Below are positions 33,874-39,883 of a DNA stretch of 39,883 nt, in pieces. The notes beneath the pieces are model-generated. The model saw nothing but the letters and a program-made list of their open reading frames with translations, ran no database searches and was not told the origin of the DNA. The position numbers and the translations under genes are program-made. How positions within the stretch are numbered: position 1 is the first letter of the stretch; every line of letters starts with the position of its first letter. The stretch comes from SAR202 cluster bacterium (GTDB lineage Bacteria > Chloroflexota > Dehalococcoidia > Lucifugimonadales > UBA3495). The stretch covers positions 1 to 39,883 of the forward strand of contig VGZV01000024.1 in the NCBI GenBank assembly GCA_016872385.1, written 5' to 3'.

Positions 33874-34755
33874 TTACCGTCCTCCGGATCCAACGGCATC
33901 GACAAACGTGCGTTCGCGACGGCGAAACCACATGATACCGCTAATGAAAAGGGTTGCGGACACCAGAACGGAGACGGCTGTCATGATTCCCGGCCCCCTG
34001 CCCGCCCCCAGCAGAGACCACCGGAAGCCTTCAATAACCCCTGACATAGGGTTTAGACCGTAAAGGATTTGCCACTGCTCCGGCACCATGCTGCTGGGGT
34101 AGACCACTGGAGTCGCAAAAAGCCAGAACTGGGTGAGAAAGGGCAGGACGTATGCGACATCCCGGTATTCAATGTTCAATGCCGAAAGCCAGTACCCTAT
34201 CCCCAGGGCGGTAATTGCCATAAGAATTATGAATGCTGGCAAGAAAACAAGGTTGATGTTTGGAGCAATTCTGTAGATCAACATGAGGATTACCAGTGCT
34301 GTAAAGGCAATTGCGAAGTCTACCAGACCGGCTAGCACGGTGGTCGTTGGCACTATAATGCGGGGAAAGTAAATGCGGGTAATAAGCCGCTGGTCCGTTA
34401 CCAAGCTGCTGGCGGACTCACTTATGCTGCGGGAGAATACTTGCCAGGGCATTATGCCTGCAAGAGCAAAAAGGGGGTAAGGAATGCCGTCAGATGGGAG
34501 TTTTGCCAATTTGCCAAACAAGATCGTGAATATCGCCATCATGGCCAAGGGCTGAATAAGCGCCCATGCCAAGCCTATGGCAGTTTGCTTGTAGCGGACT
34601 TTAATATCCCGCCACGCCAAGAAGTAAAGAAGTTCCCGGTACTTCCACAACTCTCCCAAGTCCAAGAATCGCCAGCCTGTAGTGGCGCGAATGGACACTA
34701 CGGAGCTATCGCCGTGACCTTTGGCGTCTTCCCTTACAGCCCTATTACCGCTCAT
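33874..34755 (-). CDS. wzm: Polysaccharide ABC exporter permease
   Basis: 293 residues. ABC-2 type permease with six hydrophobic helices. The cytoplasmic N-terminal coupling helix is followed by RELLYFLAWRDIKVRYKQTA and IGLAWALIQPLAMMAIFTIL, which is the classic Wzm/TagG opening. Later helices include the conserved FLTQFWLFATPVVYP and YGLNPMSGVIEGFRWSLLG loop. The protein forms the membrane half of an exporter that moves undecaprenyl-linked polysaccharide outward. It follows the UXS-like gene by 14 bp and precedes wzt by 2 bp, typical of co-translation. Confidence 0.93.
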   Translation of the reverse strand: MSGNRAVREDAKGHGDSSVVSIRATTGWRFLDLGELWKYRELLYFLAWRDIKVRYKQTAIGLAWALIQPLAMMAIFTILFGKLAKLPSDGIPYPLFALAGIMPWQVFSRSISESASSLVTDQRLITRIYFPRIIVPTTTVLAGLVDFAIAFTALVILMLIYRIAPNINLVFLPAFIILMAITALGIGYWLSALNIEYRDVAYVLPFLTQFWLFATPVVYPSSMVPEQWQILYGLNPMSGVIEGFRWSLLGAGRGPGIMTAVSVLVSATLFISGIMWFRRRERTFVDAVGSGGR

Positions 34756-34769
34756 CAGCTACTCACCTG

Positions 34770-35753
34770 TCAACAGGCTCCTCGCAGCGCCTCTTTGAAA
34801 TAGGCAATGGTCCGGCGCAGCCCTTCTTCCCGGCTCACTTTAGGCGACCAGTCCAGCATCTGCTTGGCGCGGCTAATATCTGGCCGGCGCACCTTAGGGT
34901 CGTCCTGGGGCAGGGGGCGAAACACAATGGGGCTGTGGCTGTTGGTGGCGGCAATCACCTCTTGGGCTAGCTGCAGAATAGTTACCTCCTGCGGGTTGCC
35001 CAGGTTCACAATAGCAGGCGGGGACAGCTTCCAGGTCGCCAGCCGGTACAGGCCCTCCACCAGGTCGTCCACATAACAGAAGGAACGGGTCTGGGAGCCA
35101 TCACCAAATACCGTCAGGGGCTGGTGCCGCAGCGCCTGGGGGATCAGGTTGGGCAGGGCGCGGCCGTCGTCCAGCCGCATGTTGGGGCCATAGGTGTTGA
35201 AGATGCGGGCGATGCGCACGTCCAGCCCTTTGGCCTGATGGTAAGCCACGGTAATGGCTTCAGCAAACCGTTTGGACTCGTCGTACATGCTGCGCGGCCC
35301 CACTGGGTTCACGTGGCCCCAGTAGGTCTCGGGTTGGGGGTTCACTTCAGGGTCGCCGTACACTTCCGAGGTGGAGGCCAGCAAAAAAGTAGCCCCGTGG
35401 GCACTGGCAATCTCCAGAGCGTTTTGCGCCCCCATGCTTCCTGCCTGCAGGGTCTGGATGGGGTACTTAGTGTAGTCTTTGGGGCTGGCTGGGCTGGCCA
35501 GGTGCAGCACAAAGCCAATCTTTTCCGGAAACTGGTCAGGCGCGAACTGCTTTGCCGCCCCAGTTATGGAGATGTCCTGCTGCACCAGCGTGAAGCCTGG
35601 CCGTCCTAGCAGTGCCTTCACATTGCCCCCGCTGCTGGTCAGGTAGCTGTCCAGGCAGATGACCGGGTGGCCCTGTTCCAGAAAGTACCGGCAAAGGTGG
35701 GAGCCTACAAAGCCTGCGCCGCCGGTAATCAGGGCAGTTAAAGGTTCTGGCAT
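34770..35753 (-). CDS. UDP-glucuronate decarboxylase (UDP-xylose synthase)-like SDR
   Basis: 327 residues. Predicted cytoplasmic NAD-dependent enzyme converting UDP-glucuronate to UDP-xylose. The SDR motif ITGGAGFVGSHL is at about residues 9-20. The UXS-type signature runs through LHLASPASPKDYTKYPIQTL (about 84-102), STSEVYGDP (Glu130), WGHVNPVGPRSMYDESKRFA with Tyr157 and Lys161 of the YxxxK pair, RIFNTYGPNM and GDGSQTRSFCYVDDLVEGLY. The PASPxDYxxxPIxTL and GxxNPxGPRSxYDExKRFAE features distinguish UXS from other epimerases. The gene upstream makes its substrate and is only 7 bp away. Confidence 0.9.
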   Translation of the reverse strand: MPEPLTALITGGAGFVGSHLCRYFLEQGHPVICLDSYLTSSGGNVKALLGRPGFTLVQQDISITGAAKQFAPDQFPEKIGFVLHLASPASPKDYTKYPIQTLQAGSMGAQNALEIASAHGATFLLASTSEVYGDPEVNPQPETYWGHVNPVGPRSMYDESKRFAEAITVAYHQAKGLDVRIARIFNTYGPNMRLDDGRALPNLIPQALRHQPLTVFGDGSQTRSFCYVDDLVEGLYRLATWKLSPPAIVNLGNPQEVTILQLAQEVIAATNSHSPIVFRPLPQDDPKVRRPDISRAKQMLDWSPKVSREEGLRRTIAYFKEALRGAC

Positions 35754-35760
35754 GGAATGT

Positions 35761-37131
35761 TCAGGGCCTTCCTATTCCGTAGTAATCAAACCCCAGGGCG
35801 CGCACCGCCGCCGGGTCCATCAGATTACGGCCGTCCACAATGATGGGAGCGGCCATGCTCTCCCGCAGCCGGGCCAGGTCGGCCTTGAGGTACTCCGGCC
35901 ATTCTGTCAGGATAACCAAGGCATCTGCGCCTTCTGCGGCGTTTTCAGGAGAAGGGCAGTATACCAGGCGCGGCGGTTGGTCTGGAAAGTCGCGCCGGAA
36001 CTGTTCCATGGCCCAGGGATCGTGCAGGCGCAGGCTGGCGCCCTCCTCCCGCAGCCGTGAAACAATGCGCAAGCTGGGCGCATCCCGCACATCGTCGGTA
36101 TGGGGCTTGAAGGCCAGTCCCCAGACCGCCACGGTTTTTCCCTTGATGACCCAGGTGGCGTGCCGGAGCCGCTGCACTATGCGCTCCGCCCTGGCGTCGT
36201 TGATGCGGCCTACCTCGTTCAGCAGTGAGAAATCCACTCCGTGCTCTTCTGCGATGCGCACAAAGGCCTTCAGGTCTTTGGGCAGACAGTACCCGCCGTA
36301 GCCCGCTCCGGCGCGGAGGAAGGCTGGGCCAATGCGGGGGTCCATGCCAATACCTCTAGCCACTTCGGTAACATCTGCGCCGGTGGCTTCGCAGAAGTCG
36401 GCAATCAGGTTGATGAAAGAAATCTTCAATGCCAGAAAGGCGTTGGCCGAGTGCTTGATTAATTCGGCGGTGTTCAGGTCCGTCACCATCAGTGGCGAGC
36501 TGCCCTTGCTTGCAGCGCTGCCGTTGCCGGAGGCGGCCATGCGTTCCAGCAGAGGCTGGTAAATCTGGAGGAGCATCTGTCGCGCCTCTGGCGTGGCCAC
36601 GCCCAGCACTACCCGGTCCGGGTGGAAAAAGTCTTGCAGGGCGGTGCCTTCCCGCAAGAATTCGGGGTTTACCGCCACGTCGAAGGGGTGCTGGCCGTTG
36701 GAGTAGCGCGCTATGGTGCGATGGAACTGTTCGGCGGTGCGCACCGGCGTGGTGCTCTTTTCGACGATAAGTTTGTAACCGTTCAGGTTTCTGGCGATGG
36801 TGCGCGCCACGCTTTCCACTTGGGACAGGTCCACCCGGCCGTCAGCCCCCAAGGGAGTGCCCACACAGACAAACAGGATGGTGCCCTGCTGCACTGCATC
36901 AGGAACGCTGCCGGCTACTTGGAACCGGCCGGAACCCAGCTGGCGCTGGAGCAGTTCAGCCATACCCGGTTCGTAGAAAGGCGCTTCCCCCTGGGCAATG
37001 CGCCGGGCTTTGGCCTGGTCGTCATCAGCCCCCACCACAGGCCAGCCCAACTCCGCCAGCCCTAAGGCTGTGGGCAGTCCCACGTGCCCCAGGCCCAATA
37101 CCGCTATTTTAATGTTTGCTGAAATTGTCAT
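35761..37131 (-). CDS. ugd: UDP-glucose 6-dehydrogenase
   Basis: 456 residues. Twofold NAD-dependent oxidation of UDP-glucose to UDP-glucuronate, feeding the neighbouring UXS and providing uronic acid. Rossmann motif KIAVLGLGHVGLPTALGLAE; then FVCVGTPLGADGRVDLS, IVEKSTTPVRTAEQ, DVAVNPEFLREGTALQDFFH and HPDRVVLGV. The catalytic region is AELIKHSANAFLALKISFIN (Lys) and AGAGYGGYCLPKDLKAF with the active-site Cys282 (the usual GGSCFPKD reads GGYCLPKD). The C-terminal domain VAVWGLAFKPHTDDVRDAPS and LTEWPEYLK completes the family. A WecC-type UDP-ManNAc dehydrogenase is a less likely alternative, judged by NPEFLREGTA and context. Confidence 0.9.
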   Translation of the reverse strand: MTISANIKIAVLGLGHVGLPTALGLAELGWPVVGADDDQAKARRIAQGEAPFYEPGMAELLQRQLGSGRFQVAGSVPDAVQQGTILFVCVGTPLGADGRVDLSQVESVARTIARNLNGYKLIVEKSTTPVRTAEQFHRTIARYSNGQHPFDVAVNPEFLREGTALQDFFHPDRVVLGVATPEARQMLLQIYQPLLERMAASGNGSAASKGSSPLMVTDLNTAELIKHSANAFLALKISFINLIADFCEATGADVTEVARGIGMDPRIGPAFLRAGAGYGGYCLPKDLKAFVRIAEEHGVDFSLLNEVGRINDARAERIVQRLRHATWVIKGKTVAVWGLAFKPHTDDVRDAPSLRIVSRLREEGASLRLHDPWAMEQFRRDFPDQPPRLVYCPSPENAAEGADALVILTEWPEYLKADLARLRESMAAPIIVDGRNLMDPAAVRALGFDYYGIGRP

Positions 37132-37168
37132 CTGTCTTCATCACGAGGCAGTAAAAAAACTTGGCTCT

Positions 37169-37250
37169 CGTCATTTCGGCGGAAGCCGGAATCAAGCAGA
37201 ACGCCCAACTCTGCAGGTTTCTAGGCGCCGGCTTTCGCCGGTGCGACGAG
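37169..37250. repeat. Dispersed inverted-repeat element (copy 2)
   Basis: Starts CGTCATTTCGGCGGAAGCC and ends GGCTTTCGCCGGTGCGACGA; the same family as 6667-6749 with a diverged middle. It fills the 167-bp gap between the small membrane-protein gene and ugd. Confidence 0.7.
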
Positions 37251-37298
37251 TAAATTTATTGCCAGGAGCAGGCCAACATACACTGCCCAGGTTGCCAA

Positions 37299-37781
37299 TT
37301 ACTTGCCATTCTGCCGTGATGCCCGCCGCTTCCACCAGTTCACCAGCCGGTTGGCCAGGGGTATTTCTGACTCCAGCACTTCATGGGCATGTTCTATAGT
37401 CCAGGAAGGGGCCACCTCCGCCATGCGGAACCTGTGACATGCCCGGTATATCAGGGAGTAGGTCAGCGGTCTCCCGCGGTTGACAACATGGTCGGTAACC
37501 AGGTGCAAGGCATAACCTGCTATGGCCGAAGCCAGCCACCACTGGAACCCAATCCAGATTCCCAGGGCCAGCATTCCCGCCAGCCACTCCCAAGCGTGCA
37601 GCGCATATACTGCTGTTGGCTGGCGGACCAAGGCCAGGCTCCACCACATGTCTGGGGCGTGGTCGGCATCCACCAGAAAGCCAGCCGCCACCGTTACCGG
37701 TAGGGCCAGGGGATGTCCAGTGGCTGCCCACATTCCCGCGCCCGCCACCGCTGAAAGCATCAGGTGCCTGCTTGGCCGCAC
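37299..37781 (-). CDS. Small membrane protein, YdjM/DUF457-like in layout
   Basis: 160 residues, GTG start at 37781 with AAGGA about nine bases upstream. Three to four hydrophobic segments are interspersed with conserved-looking polar motifs: FLVDADHAPDMWW, LHAWEWLAG and ALHLVTDHVV, plus IEHAHEVLESEI near the C-terminus. This His/Asp pattern recalls the inner-membrane YdjM/DUF457 'metal-dependent hydrolase' group, though I cannot confirm membership. The family's function is uncertain. It is the first gene after the ops-like element, so it heads the antitermination-controlled part of the operon. A role in glycan assembly is only suggested by position. Confidence 0.6.
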   Translation of the reverse strand: MRPSRHLMLSAVAGAGMWAATGHPLALPVTVAAGFLVDADHAPDMWWSLALVRQPTAVYALHAWEWLAGMLALGIWIGFQWWLASAIAGYALHLVTDHVVNRGRPLTYSLIYRACHRFRMAEVAPSWTIEHAHEVLESEIPLANRLVNWWKRRASRQNGK

Positions 37782-37812
37782 CGGCTGACGTCCTTCCCTG
37801 GCAAAATTGTCA

Positions 37813-37823
37813 ATGCTACCGCC
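37813..37823 (-). promoter_or_regulatory. ops-like RfaH recruitment element
   Basis: The minus strand reads GGCGGTAGCAT, an exact match to the ops consensus GGCGGTAGYNT. It lies in the 177-bp gap downstream of the RfaH-like gene and about 32 bases upstream of the GTG of the next gene. A TATAAT hexamer (37861-37866, minus strand) sits about 38 bp upstream without a good -35. By a rough estimate a chance match anywhere in the window is not negligible (a few tenths), so placement is the main support. Confidence 0.5.
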
Positions 37824-37958
37824 GCCCGCGACGATACCACATCCCAGACTATACCCGATTATTATATACGTCCTTCCTCGGAGCAGTGGCTACGACAAGG
37901 TAGGGCGATTGTGCCAGAGAGAGAGGAGTCAGGCGGTCGCAGGTTCTTGAGGCCAGTG

Positions 37959-38648
37959 CTACCGGAATTCCTTGGTCCAGCGTCCCCGGCCTCGGGTGCG
38001 GCGCGGCAAGCGCTGAGGAACCAAGCCTGCCTGTTCCACCGGGTGCAATGCTTGCCAGGGCACTTGGGCCTGCACCATCCTGCCCAAAAAATGCAGCAGC
38101 ACCTTTACCCGTTGCTGGGGTGAAGCCGCCGCTTCCACCACTTCCGCCAGCGCCTCCAGCTTGCCAGCCAGCAGGCTTACCTTTTGGCCGGGCTGAAATC
38201 TGCGCCAGAGGCCGCCGGACTGGTTCAGGCACTCCACGCGCTCTTTCAGTTGCTGTATGACCTGGTCAGGGACCGCTGGCGCCACGCCGTTGAAGTTTAC
38301 CCATCCCGCTACCCTGTGGGCAGCACTGAAGTGGATACGGCCAGCCGCATGGCGGTCGCAGCGCAGGAACAGGTAACCGGGGAACAACGGAGCGGCAGCC
38401 GTGCCTTGTGCAGCGGTGACATTGAAGGTCTTGGGGAAAAATACTTCAAAGCCGTCCTGCTCCAGCTGGCGGGCCGCCGACTGGTCGGCTCGCGGCTGGA
38501 TGTGTAGGACATACCAATCCTTCGAGTGGGTAATCGCCTCGGCGTCGCCGGCTCGTTCCCCCGCGGGCGCCGGTGTCGTAAAGTTAGCCAAGCCCTTGTA
38601 TCTCGGTGGCCCAACGTCCCTTCCGGTGACGGTTAGAGCCGGGGTCAT
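37959..38648 (-). CDS. RfaH/NusG-like transcription antiterminator
   Basis: 229 residues. After a ~40-residue leader of low complexity, an NGN domain spans about 45-140: DWYVLHIQPRADQSAARQLE, QDGFEVFFPK, APLFPGYLFLRC, then HRVAGWVNFNGVAPAVPDQV. The last part resembles the VRFG..PAxVPxxVI stretch of E. coli RfaH more than housekeeping NusG. A KOW-type domain follows (152-205: FQPGQKVSLLAGKLEALAEV … RVKVLLHFLGRMVQAQVP). Such specialised NusG paralogues bind RNA polymerase at a pause element and suppress termination through long surface-glycan operons. It is the first gene of the leftward cluster, next to a hairpin leader and an ops-like site. An upstream ATG start at 38648 was chosen; an internal start nearer WYVLH is possible. 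Confidence 0.88.
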   Translation of the reverse strand: MTPALTVTGRDVGPPRYKGLANFTTPAPAGERAGDAEAITHSKDWYVLHIQPRADQSAARQLEQDGFEVFFPKTFNVTAAQGTAAAPLFPGYLFLRCDRHAAGRIHFSAAHRVAGWVNFNGVAPAVPDQVIQQLKERVECLNQSGGLWRRFQPGQKVSLLAGKLEALAEVVEAAASPQQRVKVLLHFLGRMVQAQVPWQALHPVEQAGLVPQRLPRRTRGRGRWTKEFR

Positions 38649-38651
38649 TTC

Positions 38652-38686
38652 GTAATGCTGTGAATTCCTCAGGAAGTCACAATTAC
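38652..38686 (-). promoter_or_regulatory. Leader hairpin abutting the antiterminator start codon
   Basis: On the minus strand GTAAT-TGTGA-C-TTCC pairs with GGAA-T-TCACA-(GC bulge)-ATTAC around a TGA loop: 14 base pairs with one mismatch and a two-base bulge. The 3' arm ends three bases before the ATG, and the only SD-like GAGGA lies in the loop and upper stem. No T-run follows, so it is not an ordinary terminator. It may control translation or recruit a factor. Confidence 0.65.
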
Positions 38687-38721
38687 ATCACAGTAACCTG
38701 ATTGTAGGCAAGGCATTACAA

Positions 38722-38750
38722 ATTATCAAGCTGTGGCGGCGCAAGGTAAA
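38722..38750 (-). promoter_or_regulatory. Sigma70-like promoter for the leftward operon
   Basis: Minus strand: -35 TTTACC (38745-38750) and -10 GATAAT (38722-38727) separated by exactly 17 bp. Transcription would begin near 38715, giving a leader of about 67 bases that includes the hairpin. The position directly ahead of the first operon gene supports it. Confidence 0.6.
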
Positions 38751-38841
38751 GTGTGTTTACGGTGTGCCAGCAGAGCCCGCCTGGGGGCCTCTGTCATCCT
38801 GGCAGGCCCGCGCCATAAGGGATCAAGGGAGCTGAACGAGG

Positions 38842-38966
38842 AGCCGGGGTCTTTTCATTCTCATCAGCGGTAGGGGCAGACCTATGTGTCTGCCCCTCCG
38901 CTGGTGGGCCTATCCAGGGCGCACACGCAGGTGCGCCCCTACGAGAATGCCGAAAATGAAAAGGCC
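38842..38966. mobile_element. MITE-like element with 10-bp direct-repeat flanks
   Basis: Ends GGGGTCTTTTCATTCTC and GAAAATGAAAAGGCCC are imperfect inverted repeats. The interior contains two hairpins, AGGGGCAGAC…GTCTGCCCCT and GGGCGCAC…GTGCGCCC. CTGAACGAGG flanks both sides (38832-38841 and 38967-38976), which looks like a target-site duplication. It is non-coding and lies about 90 bp upstream of the operon promoter. Confidence 0.65.
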
Positions 38967-39053
38967 CTGAACGAGGGGCAGAGAATGTGGCAGCCACGCA
39001 GTCATGGCAGAGGCTGCCACGTTGCCGTGGGGTTGGACAACTCCTGGGACTAT

Positions 39054-39177
39054 GAGGGTGTGTGACAATTCCCGCTCGTGGTGAGTCCCGACGTATCGGG
39101 ATCCCGACCAGGTCGGGGCTTGTCGAACCACGGGCGGGCTAAAAGCTACTCACCCTTCGACAAGCTCAGGATGAGCG
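39054..39177. repeat. Right copy of the 124-bp inverted repeat flanking the locus
   Basis: Begins GAGGGTGTGTGACAATTCCC and ends AGCTCAGGATGAGCG; it is the inverse of bases 1-124 with about three mismatches. It continues directly into a second repeat unit (39178-39250) ending CTTTTTAGACACCCTCT, the terminus of the MITE family at 6759 and 8178. The region is therefore a composite. Confidence 0.85.
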
Positions 39178-39250
39178 TCCTTCGGCTGAAGGACCGCTCG
39201 TGGTGAGCCTGTCGAACCACGAGCACCTAGCCTTTTTAGACACCCTCTAA
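39178..39250. repeat. Partial MITE (GTGTCTAAAAAG family) in a composite repeat
   Basis: Contains CCTTCGGCTGAAGG, the dyad CGCTCGTGGTGAGCCTGTCG…CCACGAG and the terminal CTTTTTAGACACCCTCT. Only one authentic end of the MITE family is present; the other side is fused to the inverted repeat at 39054-39177. Confidence 0.6.
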
Positions 39251-39319
39251 AGGAAAGGCGCATTTCCCTGCGCGGCTTCCTGGCGGGCCCGGAGTCCCAG
39301 GAGCAGCCCCTATCCGCAG

Positions 39320-39658
39320 TTATTCCAATGGAATGGTGCAGGAAATCCTGGGCTGGTTCCCCACAATGCGAGTAGTATGTCCCTGGCCCGTCAGGTCCTC
39401 AATCAGGTTCACGTGACCCGGCCCAAACCGGTGCTTGGTGCCGTCCCCCAGGCCAATCTCCACTTCACCCGACAGCGTGATGACGTACTGTCGGCGCGGC
39501 CCCACGTGCCAGTCGCTGAATTGCCCTGCGGGCGTGGTGCGGAACACAATGTTCTTGGCGGTATGGGGTGTGGTCAGATCTGGGCACTTAGCCAGGTCCA
39601 GGTGCTCAATGTGGCTCTTGCCATCTGGGCCGGTGTAAATGCGTGAAATGCTTGGCAT
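39320..39658 (-). CDS. Small cupin-domain protein
   Basis: 112 residues from ATG 39658, which follows AGGAGG at seven bases; the frame upstream to 39742 runs into the mobile-element end and was rejected. A single cupin_2-type beta barrel is suggested by FRTTPAGQFSDWHVGPRRQY, VITLSGEVEIGLGDG and RFGPGHVNLIEDLTGQGHTT, with His and Glu residues at the usual metal positions and the Gly-rich PGxG.. turn. The function is not readable; small cupins are often enzymes or ligand-binding proteins of small-molecule metabolism. It is separated from the glycan operon by the composite repeat and its own transcript ends before it, so it is probably not part of the cluster. Confidence 0.78.
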   Translation of the reverse strand: MPSISRIYTGPDGKSHIEHLDLAKCPDLTTPHTAKNIVFRTTPAGQFSDWHVGPRRQYVITLSGEVEIGLGDGTKHRFGPGHVNLIEDLTGQGHTTRIVGNQPRISCTIPLE

Positions 39659-39749
39659 AACATTGCCTCCTGTCCACTGGGACGAGAATTCCTGAATAAT
39701 ACCCTGCCAGCTGGCATGTAGCAACGCGGCGAATTGACTCACAATAAAA

Positions 39750-39795
39750 GTTACCGAAGGAGGATACGTTGCCTCAAAATGCGTGTTACCGAAGG
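39750..39795 (+). repeat. Direct repeat GTTACCGAAGG at the end of a mobile element
   Basis: GTTACCGAAGG occurs at 39750-39760 and again at 39785-39795, 35 bp apart, directly upstream of the transposase-like start. Such repeated motifs are typical of transposase-binding ends of insertion sequences. The boundary of the element is not determinable here. Confidence 0.5.
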
Positions 39796-39805
39796 GGAGG
39801 TAGAC

Positions 39806-39883
39806 ATGATGACCCGAGGCAGCGTGGAAGAGTACGTGACGGCGGTACAGGAAAGGTATAGGCGGGCCAGCCGCCGGGAGAAG
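39806..39883 (+). CDS. Integrase/transposase-like protein, 5' end only
   Basis: The first 26 codons run off the window: MMTRGSVEEYVTAVQERYRR and then ASRREK. Start ATG 39806 (or 39809) follows GGGGAGG. The EYxxAVxxRYxxASxxEKG-like beginning resembles DDE integrase/transposase proteins common in Chloroflexota and other bacteria, but only a short stretch is visible, so the family is tentative. With the GTTACCGAAGG repeats it marks an insertion sequence bordering the locus. Confidence 0.55.
   Translation, partial: MMTRGSVEEYVTAVQERYRRASRREK

Noticed and set aside
38662..38700. Leader TGTGA boxes as a CRP-type operator
   Set aside because: The spacing between TGTGA and TCACA is 13 rather than 6 bases; the half sites are better explained as arms of the leader hairpin.

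Overview
The window is a roughly 38-kb surface-polysaccharide biosynthesis, decoration and export locus. With two exceptions, a Wzz/CpsD-like gene near the left end and the 5' end of a transposase at the right edge, every gene lies on the minus strand, so transcription runs from right to left. The locus is GC-rich. Short palindromic and MITE-like repeats fill most gaps, including the TTCGACAAGCTCA and GTGTCTAAAAAG families. Repeat style, gene content and the transposase start suggest an uncultivated Chloroflexota (Dehalococcoidia-like) bacterium. This is an impression from pattern, not a phylogenetic result.

Right end (34.7-39.9 kb): the 5' end of an IS-type transposase (+), a small cupin protein, and a 670-bp gap with a MITE and a composite repeat. 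Next comes a sigma70-like promoter and a strong leader hairpin in front of an RfaH/NusG-like antiterminator. The gap after the antiterminator gene contains an exact match to the RfaH ops consensus. A small membrane protein, UDP-glucose dehydrogenase and UDP-xylose synthase follow.

Middle right (25.2-34.8 kb, visibly less GC-rich): Wzm/Wzt ABC exporter with a C-terminal carbohydrate-binding extension, a PhyH-type oxygenase, a CMP-nonulosonic-acid cassette (NeuA-, NeuB- and NeuC-like), an orphan CBS-pair protein, a KpsS/capsule-synthesis-like protein and an FkbM methyltransferase.

Middle left (7-25.2 kb): a tightly packed run of GT4 glycosyltransferases, a Wzy-like polymerase and two further methyltransferases. 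It continues with a chimeric pseudogene (start of an asnB-like gene joined to the end of a GT4 gene), a GT87-like membrane protein, AsnB, a GT2, a NodU-type carbamoyltransferase, a WbuB-like GT4 and a GDP-mannose 3,5-epimerase.

Left end (0.1-6.7 kb): the initiating polyprenyl-phosphate sugar transferase, coupled by ATGA overlap to a large O-antigen polymerase/ligase-like protein with a TPR tail. Then come the rightward Wzz plus CpsD-like gene, whose ATPase motifs are degenerate, and a bifunctional phosphoglucose/phosphomannose isomerase. A 124-bp repeat at the extreme left is present as a near-perfect inverted copy at 39054-39177, so the cluster is bracketed by inverted repeats.

Working model (inference): the RfaH-like factor helps polymerase read through the long leftward operon. 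The locus makes UDP-GlcA, UDP-Xyl, GDP-L-Gal/L-Gul and a CMP-nonulosonic acid. A glycan is started on a polyprenyl carrier, extended by about nine glycosyltransferases, then carbamoylated, methylated and perhaps amidated or hydroxylated, and exported by Wzm/Wzt. Two Wzy-like proteins and a Wzz-like protein coexist with the ABC exporter and no flippase is present, so the assembly route is unclear. No rRNA, tRNA or CRISPR array was seen.
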